Assembly: GCA_025354865.1 (NCBI GenBank)
Contig: JANXMB010000148.1
Coordinates: forward strand, 1 to 58,982
Direction of reading: 5' to 3'
Origin: Acetobacteraceae bacterium
Lineage (GTDB): Bacteria; Pseudomonadota; Alphaproteobacteria; Acetobacterales; Acetobacteraceae
Length of the DNA: 58,982 nucleotides
A program made the translations under genes and the position numbers. The number at the start of each line of letters is the position of its first letter. Positions within the stretch are counted from its first letter, which is position 1. Shown piece after piece: positions 8,479 to 17,558 of the stretch. The notes under the pieces were generated by a model. The model saw only the letters and a list, made by a program, of their open reading frames with translations. It did not search any database and was not told the origin of the DNA.

Positions 8479-9170
8479 CACAAGCATACCGCCGCCTGCT
8501 TTGGCCGGCGGCGACGACCGTCGCGATGCTGGTCGTGCTTCTGGCACTCGGTTTCTGGCAGGTGCAGCGCCTGCACTGGAAGCAGGACGTCATCGCCCGA
8601 ATCGCCCGCGCCGAAGCCGCGCCGCCAACCCCGTTAGCGGCCGATCCCGAACCCTACAGCAAGGTCGTGGTCCAGGGGCGCCTGCGGGAGGATCTGGCCG
8701 CTCAATACGGGGCCGAGGTGCGAGAAACCCCGATCGGCCCGAAGATGGGCGCTCATGCCATCGTGCCCTTGGAACGCGACAATGCGCCGGCGTTGCTGGT
8801 CGATCTCGGTTGGGTGCCGCTGACGCCGAATGCGGCGCTCGAACGCTTTGCCAGTCCCGTCAGCCTGACCGGATTCGTCCATCCGCCCGAGGATCGCGGC
8901 TGGTTCAGCGCCACCGACAACATGGCGGAGCGGCGGTTCTACACCCTCGATCCAACGACCATCGCCGCCGCATTGCGGCTGGAGAACGCCGAACCCTATG
9001 TGCTGGTGGTTATCGGCCCGAAACCGGCGTCCTTGTGGCCGGAGCCGGCACATCGGCTGCCGCGGCCGTTGAACAATCATCTGTCCTACGCGATCACATG
9101 GTTCGGCCTCGCGGTCGCGCTGGTGGTGGTGTTCGTCGTCTATGCCCGCAAAGGCTTTGAGCATGCCTAA
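8475..9170 (+). CDS. surf1: SURF1-family oxidase assembly protein
   Basis: SURF1 helps insert heme a into subunit I. The open frame runs further upstream, but homology begins at the GTG at 8475, overlapping the DUF983 stop by 4 bases; this gives 231 residues. Features are an N-terminal helix ending LGFWQVQRLHWK, a central soluble domain with the family-typical LVDLGWVP segment, and a C-terminal helix preceded by NNHLSYAITWFGLA. It closes the oxidase operon, although the carboxypeptidase start lies within its last codons. Confidence 0.93.
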   Translation: MTQAYRRLLWPAATTVAMLVVLLALGFWQVQRLHWKQDVIARIARAEAAPPTPLAADPEPYSKVVVQGRLREDLAAQYGAEVRETPIGPKMGAHAIVPLERDNAPALLVDLGWVPLTPNAALERFASPVSLTGFVHPPEDRGWFSATDNMAERRFYTLDPTTIAAALRLENAEPYVLVVIGPKPASLWPEPAHRLPRPLNNHLSYAITWFGLAVALVVVFVVYARKGFEHA

Positions 9171-10659
9171 CGCTGCCTACGATCGTCTGACCGACCGTTT
9201 CGCCCGCATCGCGACAATCGGTGAGTGTGCTTCGATGCTCGGCTGGGACGCTGCGGCCATGATGCCGTCCGGCGGGGCCAAAGCGCGCGGCGACCAACTG
9301 GCTGTCCTGGCCGGCCTGTCGCATGCCCAACTCACCGACGCCGCCACCGGCGACGATCTGATTGCGGCCGAGACGACGCGCGGCGGCGCCGATCCCTGGC
9401 AGACCGCAAATCTGGCCCTCATGCGGCAGGCCTACACACGAGCCACCGCGCTGCCCGGCGATCTGGTCGAAGCGCAGGCTCGGGCCAACGCGGCGTGCGA
9501 GAAAGTGTGGCGGGACGCACGGCAAGCGTCGGATTTCAAGCAGGTCGCGCCGTTCCTGACCGAGGTCCTGCGCCTGACCCGGGAGGCAGCCACTGCCCTG
9601 GCCCCGGCACTCGGCCTTGCCCCGTACGACGCGCTGATGGACGGCAATCAACGCGGGGTGCGCAGCGCCGATGTCGCGCCGATCTTCGCGGCCTACGAGG
9701 CTTTTTTGGCCACCGCCCTTCCGCAAGCCGAGGCACTACAGGCCCGCCGCCCCGCCCCGATGCGCCCGCAAGGCCCCTTCCCCATCGCCCGGCAGGAAGA
9801 CCTATGCCGTCGCCTGTCCGAACGGCTCGGGTTGGATTTCGACCATGCGCGGTTGGACCGCTCGGCGCACCCGTTCTCGGGCGGCACGCAGACCGATGTG
9901 CGCATCACCACGCGCTACATCGAGCAGGATTTCACCCAGGCCGTGCTGGCCGTGGTACACGAAACCGGCCACGCATTGTATGAACGCGGCCTGCCGCCCG
10001 CTTACGCTCGACAACCGGTCGGCGAGCCTGCCGGCATGGGCGTGCACGAAAGCCAATCGCTGATCGTGGAAATGCAGGCCTACCGATCGGATGCGTTTCT
10101 GTCGTGGCTGGGGCCGGAACTCGCGGCGACCTTCGGCGGCGCCCCCGAACCCTACGCGCCGGACAATCTTGGGCGGCTGTGGCGGCGGGTGGAACGCAGC
10201 TTCATCCGTGTCGATGCCGACGAGATGACATACCCCGCGCATGTGATCCTGCGCTTCCGGCTGGAACAGGCGTTGATCGCCGGAGACCTCGTTGTTGCCG
10301 ATCTGCCCGGCGCGTGGAACGACGGGTTGCAAGCGCTGCTGGGAATCGTGCCGCCCGACGATGCAAGGGGCTGTTTGCAGGACATCCATTGGTACGATGG
10401 CGCATTCGGGTATTTCCCCAGCTACACCCTGGGCGCGATGGCCGCCGCGCAATTGATGAACGCGGCACGCCGAGCGGTGCCGACCCTCGACGATGGCTTG
10501 GCGAGAGGCGATCTGTCCCCGCTGCTCGGCTGGCTCCGGACCAACGTGCACGCCCAGGGCAGCCGGCTGGGTTTCAACGACCTGCTGCGAGCCGCGACGG
10601 GAAAGCCGCTCGACCCCGCAGATTTTCAGGCCCATTTGACCGCCCGGTATTTGGTGTGA
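9163..10659 (+). CDS. M32-family metallocarboxypeptidase
   Basis: A 498-residue thermostable carboxypeptidase 1 (Taq) type enzyme that removes C-terminal residues from peptides in the cytoplasm. The zinc motif HETGH lies in VVHETGHALYERGLP, followed by GMGVHESQS, characteristic of the M32 family. DVRITTRY and the late DIHWYDGAFGYFPSYTLGA segment are also typical. The ATG at 9163 overlaps the surf1 end by 8 bases, so the two are probably cotranscribed, although there is no known link between M32 peptidases and oxidase assembly. Confidence 0.93.
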   Translation: MPNAAYDRLTDRFARIATIGECASMLGWDAAAMMPSGGAKARGDQLAVLAGLSHAQLTDAATGDDLIAAETTRGGADPWQTANLALMRQAYTRATALPGDLVEAQARANAACEKVWRDARQASDFKQVAPFLTEVLRLTREAATALAPALGLAPYDALMDGNQRGVRSADVAPIFAAYEAFLATALPQAEALQARRPAPMRPQGPFPIARQEDLCRRLSERLGLDFDHARLDRSAHPFSGGTQTDVRITTRYIEQDFTQAVLAVVHETGHALYERGLPPAYARQPVGEPAGMGVHESQSLIVEMQAYRSDAFLSWLGPELAATFGGAPEPYAPDNLGRLWRRVERSFIRVDADEMTYPAHVILRFRLEQALIAGDLVVADLPGAWNDGLQALLGIVPPDDARGCLQDIHWYDGAFGYFPSYTLGAMAAAQLMNAARRAVPTLDDGLARGDLSPLLGWLRTNVHAQGSRLGFNDLLRAATGKPLDPADFQAHLTARYLV

Positions 10660-11002
10660 CCGCTCGCCCGCGCGCTGGATCGGGGTGGGAACGCGATTGC
10701 ATTTGGATCGCCCGTTGAGCGGACGGACCGGGCGTCGTGCTTCTTGCGGTGTGTTTGCTGGCGCGTGTAGCAAGGCTCCGGTCGGTGCCGTAGATCGACG
10801 GTACGGTGGCGATTTTAGTGCTTTGCACGGCCCGGATATCCGAAACCGTGATTCCGGACTCCCACCGGATCGTCCCGGCTTGTAAAAGGAACGCCGAAGA
10901 CCGGAGGCGAGGGTCGCAGCTGACACGCGACCGTATCATCGTCGGCCCGGACTCGACACAACCCGCGACTGGCCGGCCCTCGCCGCGCCCCTTCGAATTC
11001 GG
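10660..11002. other. Gene-free stretch
   Basis: About 343 bases between the carboxypeptidase and the following membrane protein. Short open frames exist on both strands but none has a recognisable product or a good ribosome site. No terminator with a T-run was found. A promoter for the downstream gene is expected but could not be placed. Confidence 0.4.
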
Positions 11003-13369
11003 ATGTTCCCTGGAATGAATGCCGCGCACTCCCCACACCTCGCCCGCTCGGCTTTGGCGGTTTCCGGCTTTTTCGCGCTGCTGACGGCCGTGTCGTGGGT
11101 CACCCTGGATCGGATCAAATATCTGTATCTGGCGGCGGGTCGCGCCAACCTTGCCGACATTTTGCTCAAAGATCCGACGGCGATGGACATCGGCCTTGTG
11201 CTGCTGACCGCACTGGCCGGCGCCGGCATTCTCGTCGTCGGGTTCCGCGATCGGGCGCTGATTCGGCTATGTGCGGGCGAACAGCCGTTCTGGCTCTACG
11301 TCGTCACGGCCGCTGTGCTGCTGTGGATGGGCCACGCCGTCCTGTCGCCCGGCTTGTTGGTAACCGGCGACGCCGGCACCCATGTCGCGCGCGTCAGCCA
11401 TCTGGCGGCGGCGCTGCGCGGCGGCGATTCGCTCTATTGGGACAACTATTTTTTCGGCGGCTCGACCCTGTTGCAGTTTACCGGTCCGGTTTTCCATTGG
11501 CTGGCCGCTGCAACGGCATTGGCGATCGGGGATGCAACAACGGCGATCAAGGTCGTCGCGTCCGTGGCCCGCGGGCTGGCAGCCTTCTTCGCCTATCGGC
11601 TGGTGCGCAAACTTGGCGCCGAGCGTCCGGCGGCGTGCCTGACGGCGCTGTTCTATGGCGGCGCTTTTCAAATGACCTACATGGAGGTCATTCGATCCTC
11701 CGTCCCCCAGTTGATCAATTTCGCCGCCATGCCAGCCGTGCTCTATGCCATCGAGTGTCTCTGGGCTCGCCCGGCCCTGCTGGGGGCACCGGCAGCGGGT
11801 TTGGCGCTGGCGGCGATCTGTCTAATCGGCAGCCACCAACCGACCGCGATGATCTTCGCCGGCTACGCCATGCTGTATATTGCGGCCCGCATCGCGCTGG
11901 ATCGCAAACGCCTGAACGTGCTGCCGGGGTTGGTCGGCGCGGGGGTGGCAGCGGGCCTAGGAAGCTGCTTCTTCCTCGTGCCCTTCGCGTTGGAGCGCGG
12001 GATGACGGCGGACAATTTCTCCACCGGCTCGCTGCTCGGTTTGGCACTGCCCGCAGTTTCCACCCTGCGCGACATCGTGGTGTGGGGCAGCGCCGGGACG
12101 GGCGCCGAATATGCCACCTATCTCGGACTGCCGATGTTGCTGTGCGCGACTTTGGGTGGGTTGCTGACGGTGGTGCGGCTGGAGTCGGCGCGGCTGCGGC
12201 AGGCATGGGCGCTGCTGTTCGGCCTCGCGCTGCTCAGTCTGTTCGTGCGCGGCGCCTATGTGCGGCACACCACCTTCACCTTCCTGTTCCTGTGTCTGGC
12301 CGCTGGACTAGGGGCCGAGGCAGTGTTCCGGATCGCACCGCAGCGGCGGATGCTGCCATTGCTGCTGTTCGCCGCGACCGTGCTGGACGCAGCACCGCTG
12401 GCGGTGCAGCCCTGGACCCGCAGCGATATGCAGGGGATCGTCGCCGCCGGGGACGATCTGGCCCGACGCGCGGCGGATAGCCGGGTGTTGGAGGTTTGGT
12501 ACCTGACCGGAAACCCCGATGTGTCGGTTGGCCCCGATAGCTCCCCTTTGGCATACGCGCGCCTGCAAATGCTGTCGGGGCCGCATAAGCAGGACGCCAC
12601 GCCCGCACATAATGCCAACGCCACCGTTCTGAAGGTCGCACAGGCGGATCTACATGCAACCGGCACGCTGTCCGACGCGACCCGCACCCTGTTGGCCAGC
12701 GCCAATATCGGATGGGTCGTCGGGACCGGTCCGACTACGCCCGGCCTGCCGGCAAGTTTCGGCGGCACGACCCCCGACCCGACCCTCGGCCCCTATTGGC
12801 GCATTGCTGAGGCGACGCCCTTCCTTGTATCGGGCCGGCTGGAGCAGGCCGACCGCCCGCCGTCCTTCGATGCGTCGCCTTTCTGGAACACGGACTTCGA
12901 CGCGGCCATCCCCGAAACAGCGGAAGCGTTGGACGCCGTGCGGCGGTTCGCAACGCGCATGGCTGCCGATCCGGGGCACCACCGAGCGGAGGTGCTGCTG
13001 GTGCCGAGGGTCCCGGCTGGCGAGGAGTGGCAACCGAAGGCCGAAGCCCCGCGCCAGGTGCGACAACTGGCATACAAGGTCGAGCCGGGCCGCGTCGCAT
13101 TGTCGCTGGAAACGGATCGGCCTGGCTTCGTCCGGCTGGTCCACCCGATGGCCGCCACGGTGTCGGTCACCCGCGATGGCGTTCGTGTGGCAGCGATCGC
13201 CGACGTCGGATCGGCGATCGTGCTGCCCATCCATGCTGGAACAAACACGATTGTGGTCACGGCGGCGCCGTCCTGGCTCCGTACCCTCTCCTTTTGGCTG
13301 TCTGCCGCCACGGTCGTGTTGCTCGCAGTGCGGCTCACCTTCATGCGCGCCGGCAACCCGCGTACGTAA
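11003..13369 (+). CDS. Large polytopic membrane protein, GT-C glycosyltransferase-like
   Basis: This 788-residue protein has about a dozen hydrophobic segments in its first 460 residues, a soluble region of some 300 residues and a final helix followed by RLTFMRAG. The first large loop has TGDAGTHVARVSHLAAALRGG and a WDNYFFGG segment, resembling the catalytic loop of GT-C-fold enzymes that use lipid-linked sugars. Proteins of this type are often annotated only as membrane proteins related to 6-pyruvoyl-tetrahydropterin synthase or YfhO. A role in surface glycan or protein glycosylation is inferred from architecture and the nearby ligase. An alternative ATG lies at 11015. Confidence 0.6.
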   Translation: MFPGMNAAHSPHLARSALAVSGFFALLTAVSWVTLDRIKYLYLAAGRANLADILLKDPTAMDIGLVLLTALAGAGILVVGFRDRALIRLCAGEQPFWLYVVTAAVLLWMGHAVLSPGLLVTGDAGTHVARVSHLAAALRGGDSLYWDNYFFGGSTLLQFTGPVFHWLAAATALAIGDATTAIKVVASVARGLAAFFAYRLVRKLGAERPAACLTALFYGGAFQMTYMEVIRSSVPQLINFAAMPAVLYAIECLWARPALLGAPAAGLALAAICLIGSHQPTAMIFAGYAMLYIAARIALDRKRLNVLPGLVGAGVAAGLGSCFFLVPFALERGMTADNFSTGSLLGLALPAVSTLRDIVVWGSAGTGAEYATYLGLPMLLCATLGGLLTVVRLESARLRQAWALLFGLALLSLFVRGAYVRHTTFTFLFLCLAAGLGAEAVFRIAPQRRMLPLLLFAATVLDAAPLAVQPWTRSDMQGIVAAGDDLARRAADSRVLEVWYLTGNPDVSVGPDSSPLAYARLQMLSGPHKQDATPAHNANATVLKVAQADLHATGTLSDATRTLLASANIGWVVGTGPTTPGLPASFGGTTPDPTLGPYWRIAEATPFLVSGRLEQADRPPSFDASPFWNTDFDAAIPETAEALDAVRRFATRMAADPGHHRAEVLLVPRVPAGEEWQPKAEAPRQVRQLAYKVEPGRVALSLETDRPGFVRLVHPMAATVSVTRDGVRVAAIADVGSAIVLPIHAGTNTIVVTAAPSWLRTLSFWLSAATVVLLAVRLTFMRAGNPRT

Positions 13370-13502
13370 CCCCCCACGGACGCAGCGCCGGTATCGCAGC
13401 GCGGACCGAACCTTGGAGCGGTTTTTCCTGGTTCGCCCCCAGGCCGCGTTGGTATAGAATCGGCGGCGGTTGGCCGCAGTGGTATGAAGGGACGACACCA
13501 CC

Positions 13503-13694
13503 ATGCTCGATATCGCGGGAATTCTGTTCAGTGCGATCATGATACTGATCGTGATCGTGCGGGCCGCGCAGTTGGACAGCCGCAACCCGTGGTTCGAAAC
13601 GCCGCCCGACGCCAATGCGCCGATGACCGGACTCGAACGGGCGCGGGCCAACGCTGCCCGCCACATACCGGCATGGCGCAAGCAAAACCAATGA
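13503..13694 (+). CDS. Small single-helix protein, function unknown
   Basis: A 63-residue open frame starting after a GAAGGGA ribosome-like sequence. Residues 3-22 form one hydrophobic helix; the rest is polar and basic, ending in AWRKQNQ. It lies between the two large membrane proteins and ends about 40 bases before the O-ligase gene. No family recognised. The ribosome site and membrane-anchor pattern favour it over the overlapping alternative frame. Confidence 0.5.
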   Translation: MLDIAGILFSAIMILIVIVRAAQLDSRNPWFETPPDANAPMTGLERARANAARHIPAWRKQNQ

Positions 13695-13735
13695 CACCGC
13701 ACCCAGCCACCCCGCGCCCCGCTCGGTAATCCGCC

Positions 13736-15106
13736 ATGCTACGAAGCATGCTGCTGCTGCTCGTTTTCGTCTCCTTCCTGGGACTGGGGGCTTCGGCACC
13801 GTTCATCCTGGCGCTGGGTTATGTCTGGGTCGATACGTTCCGGCCGCAAGACGTGGCCTATATCATCCTGAACCAACTACCGGTCGCGTTCATCATGGGC
13901 GCTGGGGCCATCGGCGCTTATCTTGTGTTCGATCGGCGCGATCCGCCCCGCATGACCCTGGCGGGCATGGCCCCGGCGCTGCTGGCCGTCTGGACAACGA
14001 TCACCATGGCATGGGCCGTGGCCGGCGATTTCGCCTGGACCAAGTGGGATTGGGCCTTCAAGGCGCTGCTTTTTGCGACGTTCCTGCCATACGTGATCCG
14101 ATCCCGCGTCCAGATCGAGGCGATGGCCCAGGTCTATCTATTCGCCCTCGCCGCGAACATCGTCCCGTTCGGGGTCAAAACCCTGATCAGCGGCGGTGGT
14201 TATGGGCAGAACCTGGGGCTGGCCGGCGGCAATGCCGGTCTGGCGGAAGGAGGTCAGCTTTCGACGTTCTGCCTAATGGCCGTTCCGATCGCCTTTTACC
14301 TGTCCAAACACGGACAGTTGATTCCCAGAAATCTCGCGACGAATATCGCCTACAAGATCATCATCGTCCTCTCGGTCGTGACCGCACTCGGCACATTCGA
14401 GCGTAGCGCGCTGCTTGGTTCTGCCGTCCTTGGTATCTACATGTTCATGCGGGCACGGCAAAAAGTCCTGTTCGGCACCGTGCTCGCCATCGCCACGGCG
14501 ATTCTGATCTACACCTCGTCGTCCGCGTTCATGAACCGGATGAACACCATTGGCACCTACCAGGCGGATAGCTCCGCCATGGTCCGTATCATGGTGTGGA
14601 AATGGACGCTCGAATTCGTCGCCACACATCCGCTGGGCGGTGGGTTGAATTGTTACATTATCAACGTGATCGAAGTCCCCGGCGACGGCGTAAACCCCCC
14701 GTTTGTCGACCATTCCCGCGCCTTCCACAGCAGCTACTTCGAGGTATTGGGCGAACTCGGCATCCCCGGTTTTGCGCTATTCATCGCAGCCATTGCCAGT
14801 ACCCTCCTGGCGCTGCGCCGCCTCGCCAAGCGATGTCGGAATATCCCGCATCTCGCGTGGTGCGTCGATATGTCCGACGCCTTGCAAAGCGGAATCATGG
14901 TCTTCGCCACCTCGGGCGCCTTCGTGGGATTGGCGTTTCAGCCGATTTTCTGGTACTTTATCGCAATGTCTGTCAGCTTGCGGGAATATGTCCGCCGGGT
15001 CGAGAATATGACCACGACGACGGCGGCCCCCGGTTGGCGCGGCCGAGCAGTCAAGGCCACGTCGGGTGGCGCATTGGCTGCGGTCGCGGGGTGGCGGCAA
15101 CGGTGA
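13736..15106 (+). CDS. O-antigen ligase / Wzy-like membrane protein (PEP_O_lig type)
   Basis: A 456-residue polytopic protein with roughly ten membrane helices and the large periplasmic loop typical of the O-antigen ligase/polymerase superfamily. The segment near residues 320-345, with DHSRAFHSSYFEVLGELGIPG, matches the conserved HN.YLE.L.ElG signature, and GTFERSALLG matches the conserved arginine-containing region. It resembles the putative O-glycosylation ligases found with exosortase systems, though no exosortase or PEP-CTERM gene is in the window. It probably transfers or polymerises lipid-linked glycans on the periplasmic face; substrate unknown. Confidence 0.75.
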   Translation: MLRSMLLLLVFVSFLGLGASAPFILALGYVWVDTFRPQDVAYIILNQLPVAFIMGAGAIGAYLVFDRRDPPRMTLAGMAPALLAVWTTITMAWAVAGDFAWTKWDWAFKALLFATFLPYVIRSRVQIEAMAQVYLFALAANIVPFGVKTLISGGGYGQNLGLAGGNAGLAEGGQLSTFCLMAVPIAFYLSKHGQLIPRNLATNIAYKIIIVLSVVTALGTFERSALLGSAVLGIYMFMRARQKVLFGTVLAIATAILIYTSSSAFMNRMNTIGTYQADSSAMVRIMVWKWTLEFVATHPLGGGLNCYIINVIEVPGDGVNPPFVDHSRAFHSSYFEVLGELGIPGFALFIAAIASTLLALRRLAKRCRNIPHLAWCVDMSDALQSGIMVFATSGAFVGLAFQPIFWYFIAMSVSLREYVRRVENMTTTTAAPGWRGRAVKATSGGALAAVAGWRQR

Positions 15107-15142
15107 CCTGGGTCGGGTCGCCCCGACCCGGCCTTCACCCGA

Positions 15143-15808
15143 TCAGCCCAGGTGTTTGGCGAAGAATTCGATCGTGCGTTGCTGCGCCAGATCGTAGTCG
15201 GGCTTGCTGTAGCTGCCGCGCTCGTCGCAGCCGAAGCCGTGCTGCGCGCCGATGTAAACATGCGACTCGGACTTCGGTTGCACCGCCCGAATGGCATCCA
15301 CATCGGTCATCGGGATCGAGGCATCTTTCTCCCCGAAATGCATCTGCACCGGGCAGTTCATGCTCTCGTTTTTGGTGCCCGCGATGCCGCCTCCGTACCA
15401 GCAAGATGCTGCGGCAAAGCTTTTGCTGCGGGTGGAGCCCCACCACGACACCGTGCCGCCGAAGCAATAGCCGACGATACCCAGCTGCTTCCCCGCCAGA
15501 TGGGCGGCAGCGGCTTCGACATCGGCCATGACCTGAGCGTCCGACAGTTTCATGCGGTAGCCGCGGCCGGCATCGACGTCGGCTTGGGTGTAGCCCAGTT
15601 CCACGCCCCGTTCGGTGCGATCGAACAGCGCTGGCGCGACGACGGCATAGCCCAAGGCGGCGAACCGATCCGCCATGTCGCGGATATGATGGTTGACGCC
15701 GAAAATCTCCTGAATCACGACAATGCCCTTGGTGGCGTCGGCGGGTCCGGCGACATAGGCCGCGAATGTGTGGCCGTCGGCGGCCGTCAGGTCGATCGTT
15801 TTGCCCAT
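15143..15808 (-). CDS. Dienelactone hydrolase family protein
   Basis: A 221-residue single-domain alpha/beta hydrolase. The nucleophile elbow is GYCFGG with cysteine as nucleophile, as in carboxymethylenebutenolidase, rather than serine. The acid is in GEKDASIP and the histidine in GAQHGFGCDERGSY, giving the Cys-Asp-His triad. IQEIFGVNHHIRDMADRFAALGYAVVAP is typical of the family. A ring-cleavage dienelactone is the classical substrate, but many paralogs act elsewhere. An AGGA ribosome site precedes the start. Upstream lies a dispersed hairpin element, which may carry a transcription boundary. Confidence 0.88.
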   Translation of the reverse strand: MGKTIDLTAADGHTFAAYVAGPADATKGIVVIQEIFGVNHHIRDMADRFAALGYAVVAPALFDRTERGVELGYTQADVDAGRGYRMKLSDAQVMADVEAAAAHLAGKQLGIVGYCFGGTVSWWGSTRSKSFAAASCWYGGGIAGTKNESMNCPVQMHFGEKDASIPMTDVDAIRAVQPKSESHVYIGAQHGFGCDERGSYSKPDYDLAQQRTIEFFAKHLG

Positions 15809-15817
15809 GGTATCCTC

Positions 15818-15923
15818 CTAGAGCGCGATGACCGCAGGTGGAATCACCGGAGGTCTGAATCGCGCGAACAAACAATAGGTTAGATCGCGATACGGGAGCG
15901 AGAGCGAACGGATCGCGATCTAA
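15818..15923. repeat. Dispersed two-part intergenic element, copy A
   Basis: The first part (about 15818-15866) is nearly identical to 57897-57945 and includes GGTGGAATCACCGGAGGTCT. The second part is a perfect 12-bp inverted repeat, TTAGATCGCGAT at 15880-15891 and ATCGCGATCTAA at 15912-15923, around a 20-base loop. Copy B has the same layout with a compensating base change in both arms, so the stem appears to be maintained. Confidence 0.8.
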
Positions 15924-15972
15924 AGATGGATTGCGGTAACGCGGCGCATAGGCCCTGCGCGGCGGCGATCCG

Positions 15973-16464
15973 TCAATCGCCGGGTTGTGAAAACGGCGCA
16001 AAGGACGCCGCCAGGATTTCGTAGATCGGGCGCTTGAAATCCACCGCCAGCGCGGGCAACTCCGCCAAATCGGCCCAGCGCCAGGCGTCGAACTCCGGGT
16101 GGGGATCGAGGTCCAGGCGGATGTCCGCGTCGGTCCCGGTGAAGCGTAGGGCGAACCAGCGCTGCCGCTGCCCGCGCCACCGTCCATGCAAGGCCTTGCC
16201 GATCAACGCGGCCGGCAGATCGTATGTCAGCCAGTCCGGGTGCTCGCCCAGGATTTCCGCCCGATCGGTGCCGATTTCTTCCGCCAGCTCGCGCAACACC
16301 GCCGCGCGCGGGTCTTCGTCCGCGTCGATACCGCCTTGCGGCAATTGCCAGCCGCCGGCCGCGCCCTCGGCATTGGGGAAATTGGCACGCCGTGCGACGA
16401 ACACGCGCCCGTCGCGGTTGAACAGGGCCGCCCCGACATTCGGGCGATAGGGGCGTTCGGTCAT
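15973..16464 (-). CDS. rppH: RNA pyrophosphohydrolase (Nudix)
   Basis: A 163-residue Nudix hydrolase that removes pyrophosphate from 5'-triphosphorylated RNA and starts mRNA decay. It begins with YRPNVGAALFN and has the Nudix box GGIDADEDPRAAVLRELAEE followed by IG (about residues 44-66), preceded by the characteristic WQLPQGG. LTYDLP, GQRQRWFALRF and the C-terminal VDFKRPIYE segment are hallmarks of the RppH/IalA branch. Its start overlaps the deacetylase stop by 4 bases. Confidence 0.94.
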   Translation of the reverse strand: MTERPYRPNVGAALFNRDGRVFVARRANFPNAEGAAGGWQLPQGGIDADEDPRAAVLRELAEEIGTDRAEILGEHPDWLTYDLPAALIGKALHGRWRGQRQRWFALRFTGTDADIRLDLDPHPEFDAWRWADLAELPALAVDFKRPIYEILAASFAPFSQPGD

Positions 16465-17540
16465 TTCGGCGCTTCCTGTTCCGTCTTTGGCGGCAGCATC
16501 GTGGCGGATGCCGGTGCCAGCGCCAGCCCCCGATTGGCGAGACCGGTCGTCCAGGCCGCAATCCGCTCGACGGTCACCGGGCGCGGGGCGACGGCCAATC
16601 CCAAAGCGGTGCCGCGATCCCGCGCCAATACCTCCAGCGCGGCAAGCCGAGCATCGATATCGACGGCGGTGGCGGGTTCGTCGATGACGAGATCGATGCC
16701 TCGGCTCCAGACATACGGGACCGGCGCGGTTTGACCGGGTGCCGCGACATACAACAGACCGCGACGGTCGAGTTCCGCCAGCATCGGCCCGATCTGATCC
16801 GGCATGTCCGCCAGACGTTCCCCCCGCAGGGCGCCCAGAATGGACGTCGCGCCGACATAGCCTTTGAATTTGCTCAGCGCGGCCAGCAGACGCGGGCGGT
16901 TCTGCTCCGGCGACAGCGTGGTTGCCAACGCGTTCGCACCGGCATCGCTCAGCGGGAATCGCAGCGGCTCCATCGGGATCGACAGCAAATACTCGTGGCC
17001 CAGCAACCGCGCGGAGGCCAACAGCGGTTCGGGATCGACGGAATAGGGGGACACCGCGAACGAAACCTGCGCCGGCAGATCGGCGATCGCCCGTTTGCTG
17101 TCGGCAAAACTCAGACCCATGCCGGCTAAAATCAGGCCGACGCGAGGGCGTTTGGTCGTGGGATCGAACCCGGCGGCGTACTCCTGCATGGGCTTGCGTC
17201 CATCGCGAGCGACGCGCGGCAGCGAGTCGGGCGGCAATCCGGGGGCGGATTCAAGCAGCGCTGGATCGGGATCGGCGACCGGTCCCGGAAGATCCCGGCC
17301 GGGACGATCCGATACCGCTCGACCAGAGTGCTCGGGGGTAAGAACCGCTCCCTGGTGTGTGGCTTCCGGCTGCGGCGGGGCATCCTGCTTCGCCACGGGT
17401 TTCGCGGGGGCCGCAGGGTGGATGGGCGGCGGTCCGAGCAGGGCCAAGGTGGCGAGGATGCTTGCAACGCAGACCGCGATTAGCCCCCAGAACCGCCCCA
17501 GGCCGCGCCAACCGCCGAAAAATCCTGCGACTGTCGGCAT
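16461..17540 (-). CDS. Divergent polysaccharide deacetylase family protein
   Basis: A 359-residue protein of the divergent polysaccharide deacetylase (DUF610/YibQ) family. An N-terminal membrane anchor (about residues 17-38) is followed by a proline-rich linker of some 90 residues and the domain from PRVGLILAGMGLS onward. HEYLLSIPMEP and GYVGATSILGA are family hallmarks. The canonical metal-binding deacetylase triad is not evident, as in the rest of this family. It sits between ctpA and rppH, and an envelope role linked to peptidoglycan turnover is inferred from the adjacent ctpA and envC. Confidence 0.88.
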   Translation of the reverse strand: MPTVAGFFGGWRGLGRFWGLIAVCVASILATLALLGPPPIHPAAPAKPVAKQDAPPQPEATHQGAVLTPEHSGRAVSDRPGRDLPGPVADPDPALLESAPGLPPDSLPRVARDGRKPMQEYAAGFDPTTKRPRVGLILAGMGLSFADSKRAIADLPAQVSFAVSPYSVDPEPLLASARLLGHEYLLSIPMEPLRFPLSDAGANALATTLSPEQNRPRLLAALSKFKGYVGATSILGALRGERLADMPDQIGPMLAELDRRGLLYVAAPGQTAPVPYVWSRGIDLVIDEPATAVDIDARLAALEVLARDRGTALGLAVAPRPVTVERIAAWTTGLANRGLALAPASATMLPPKTEQEAPK

Positions 17541-17558
17541 GGCGGGTACGGTCCGGGA

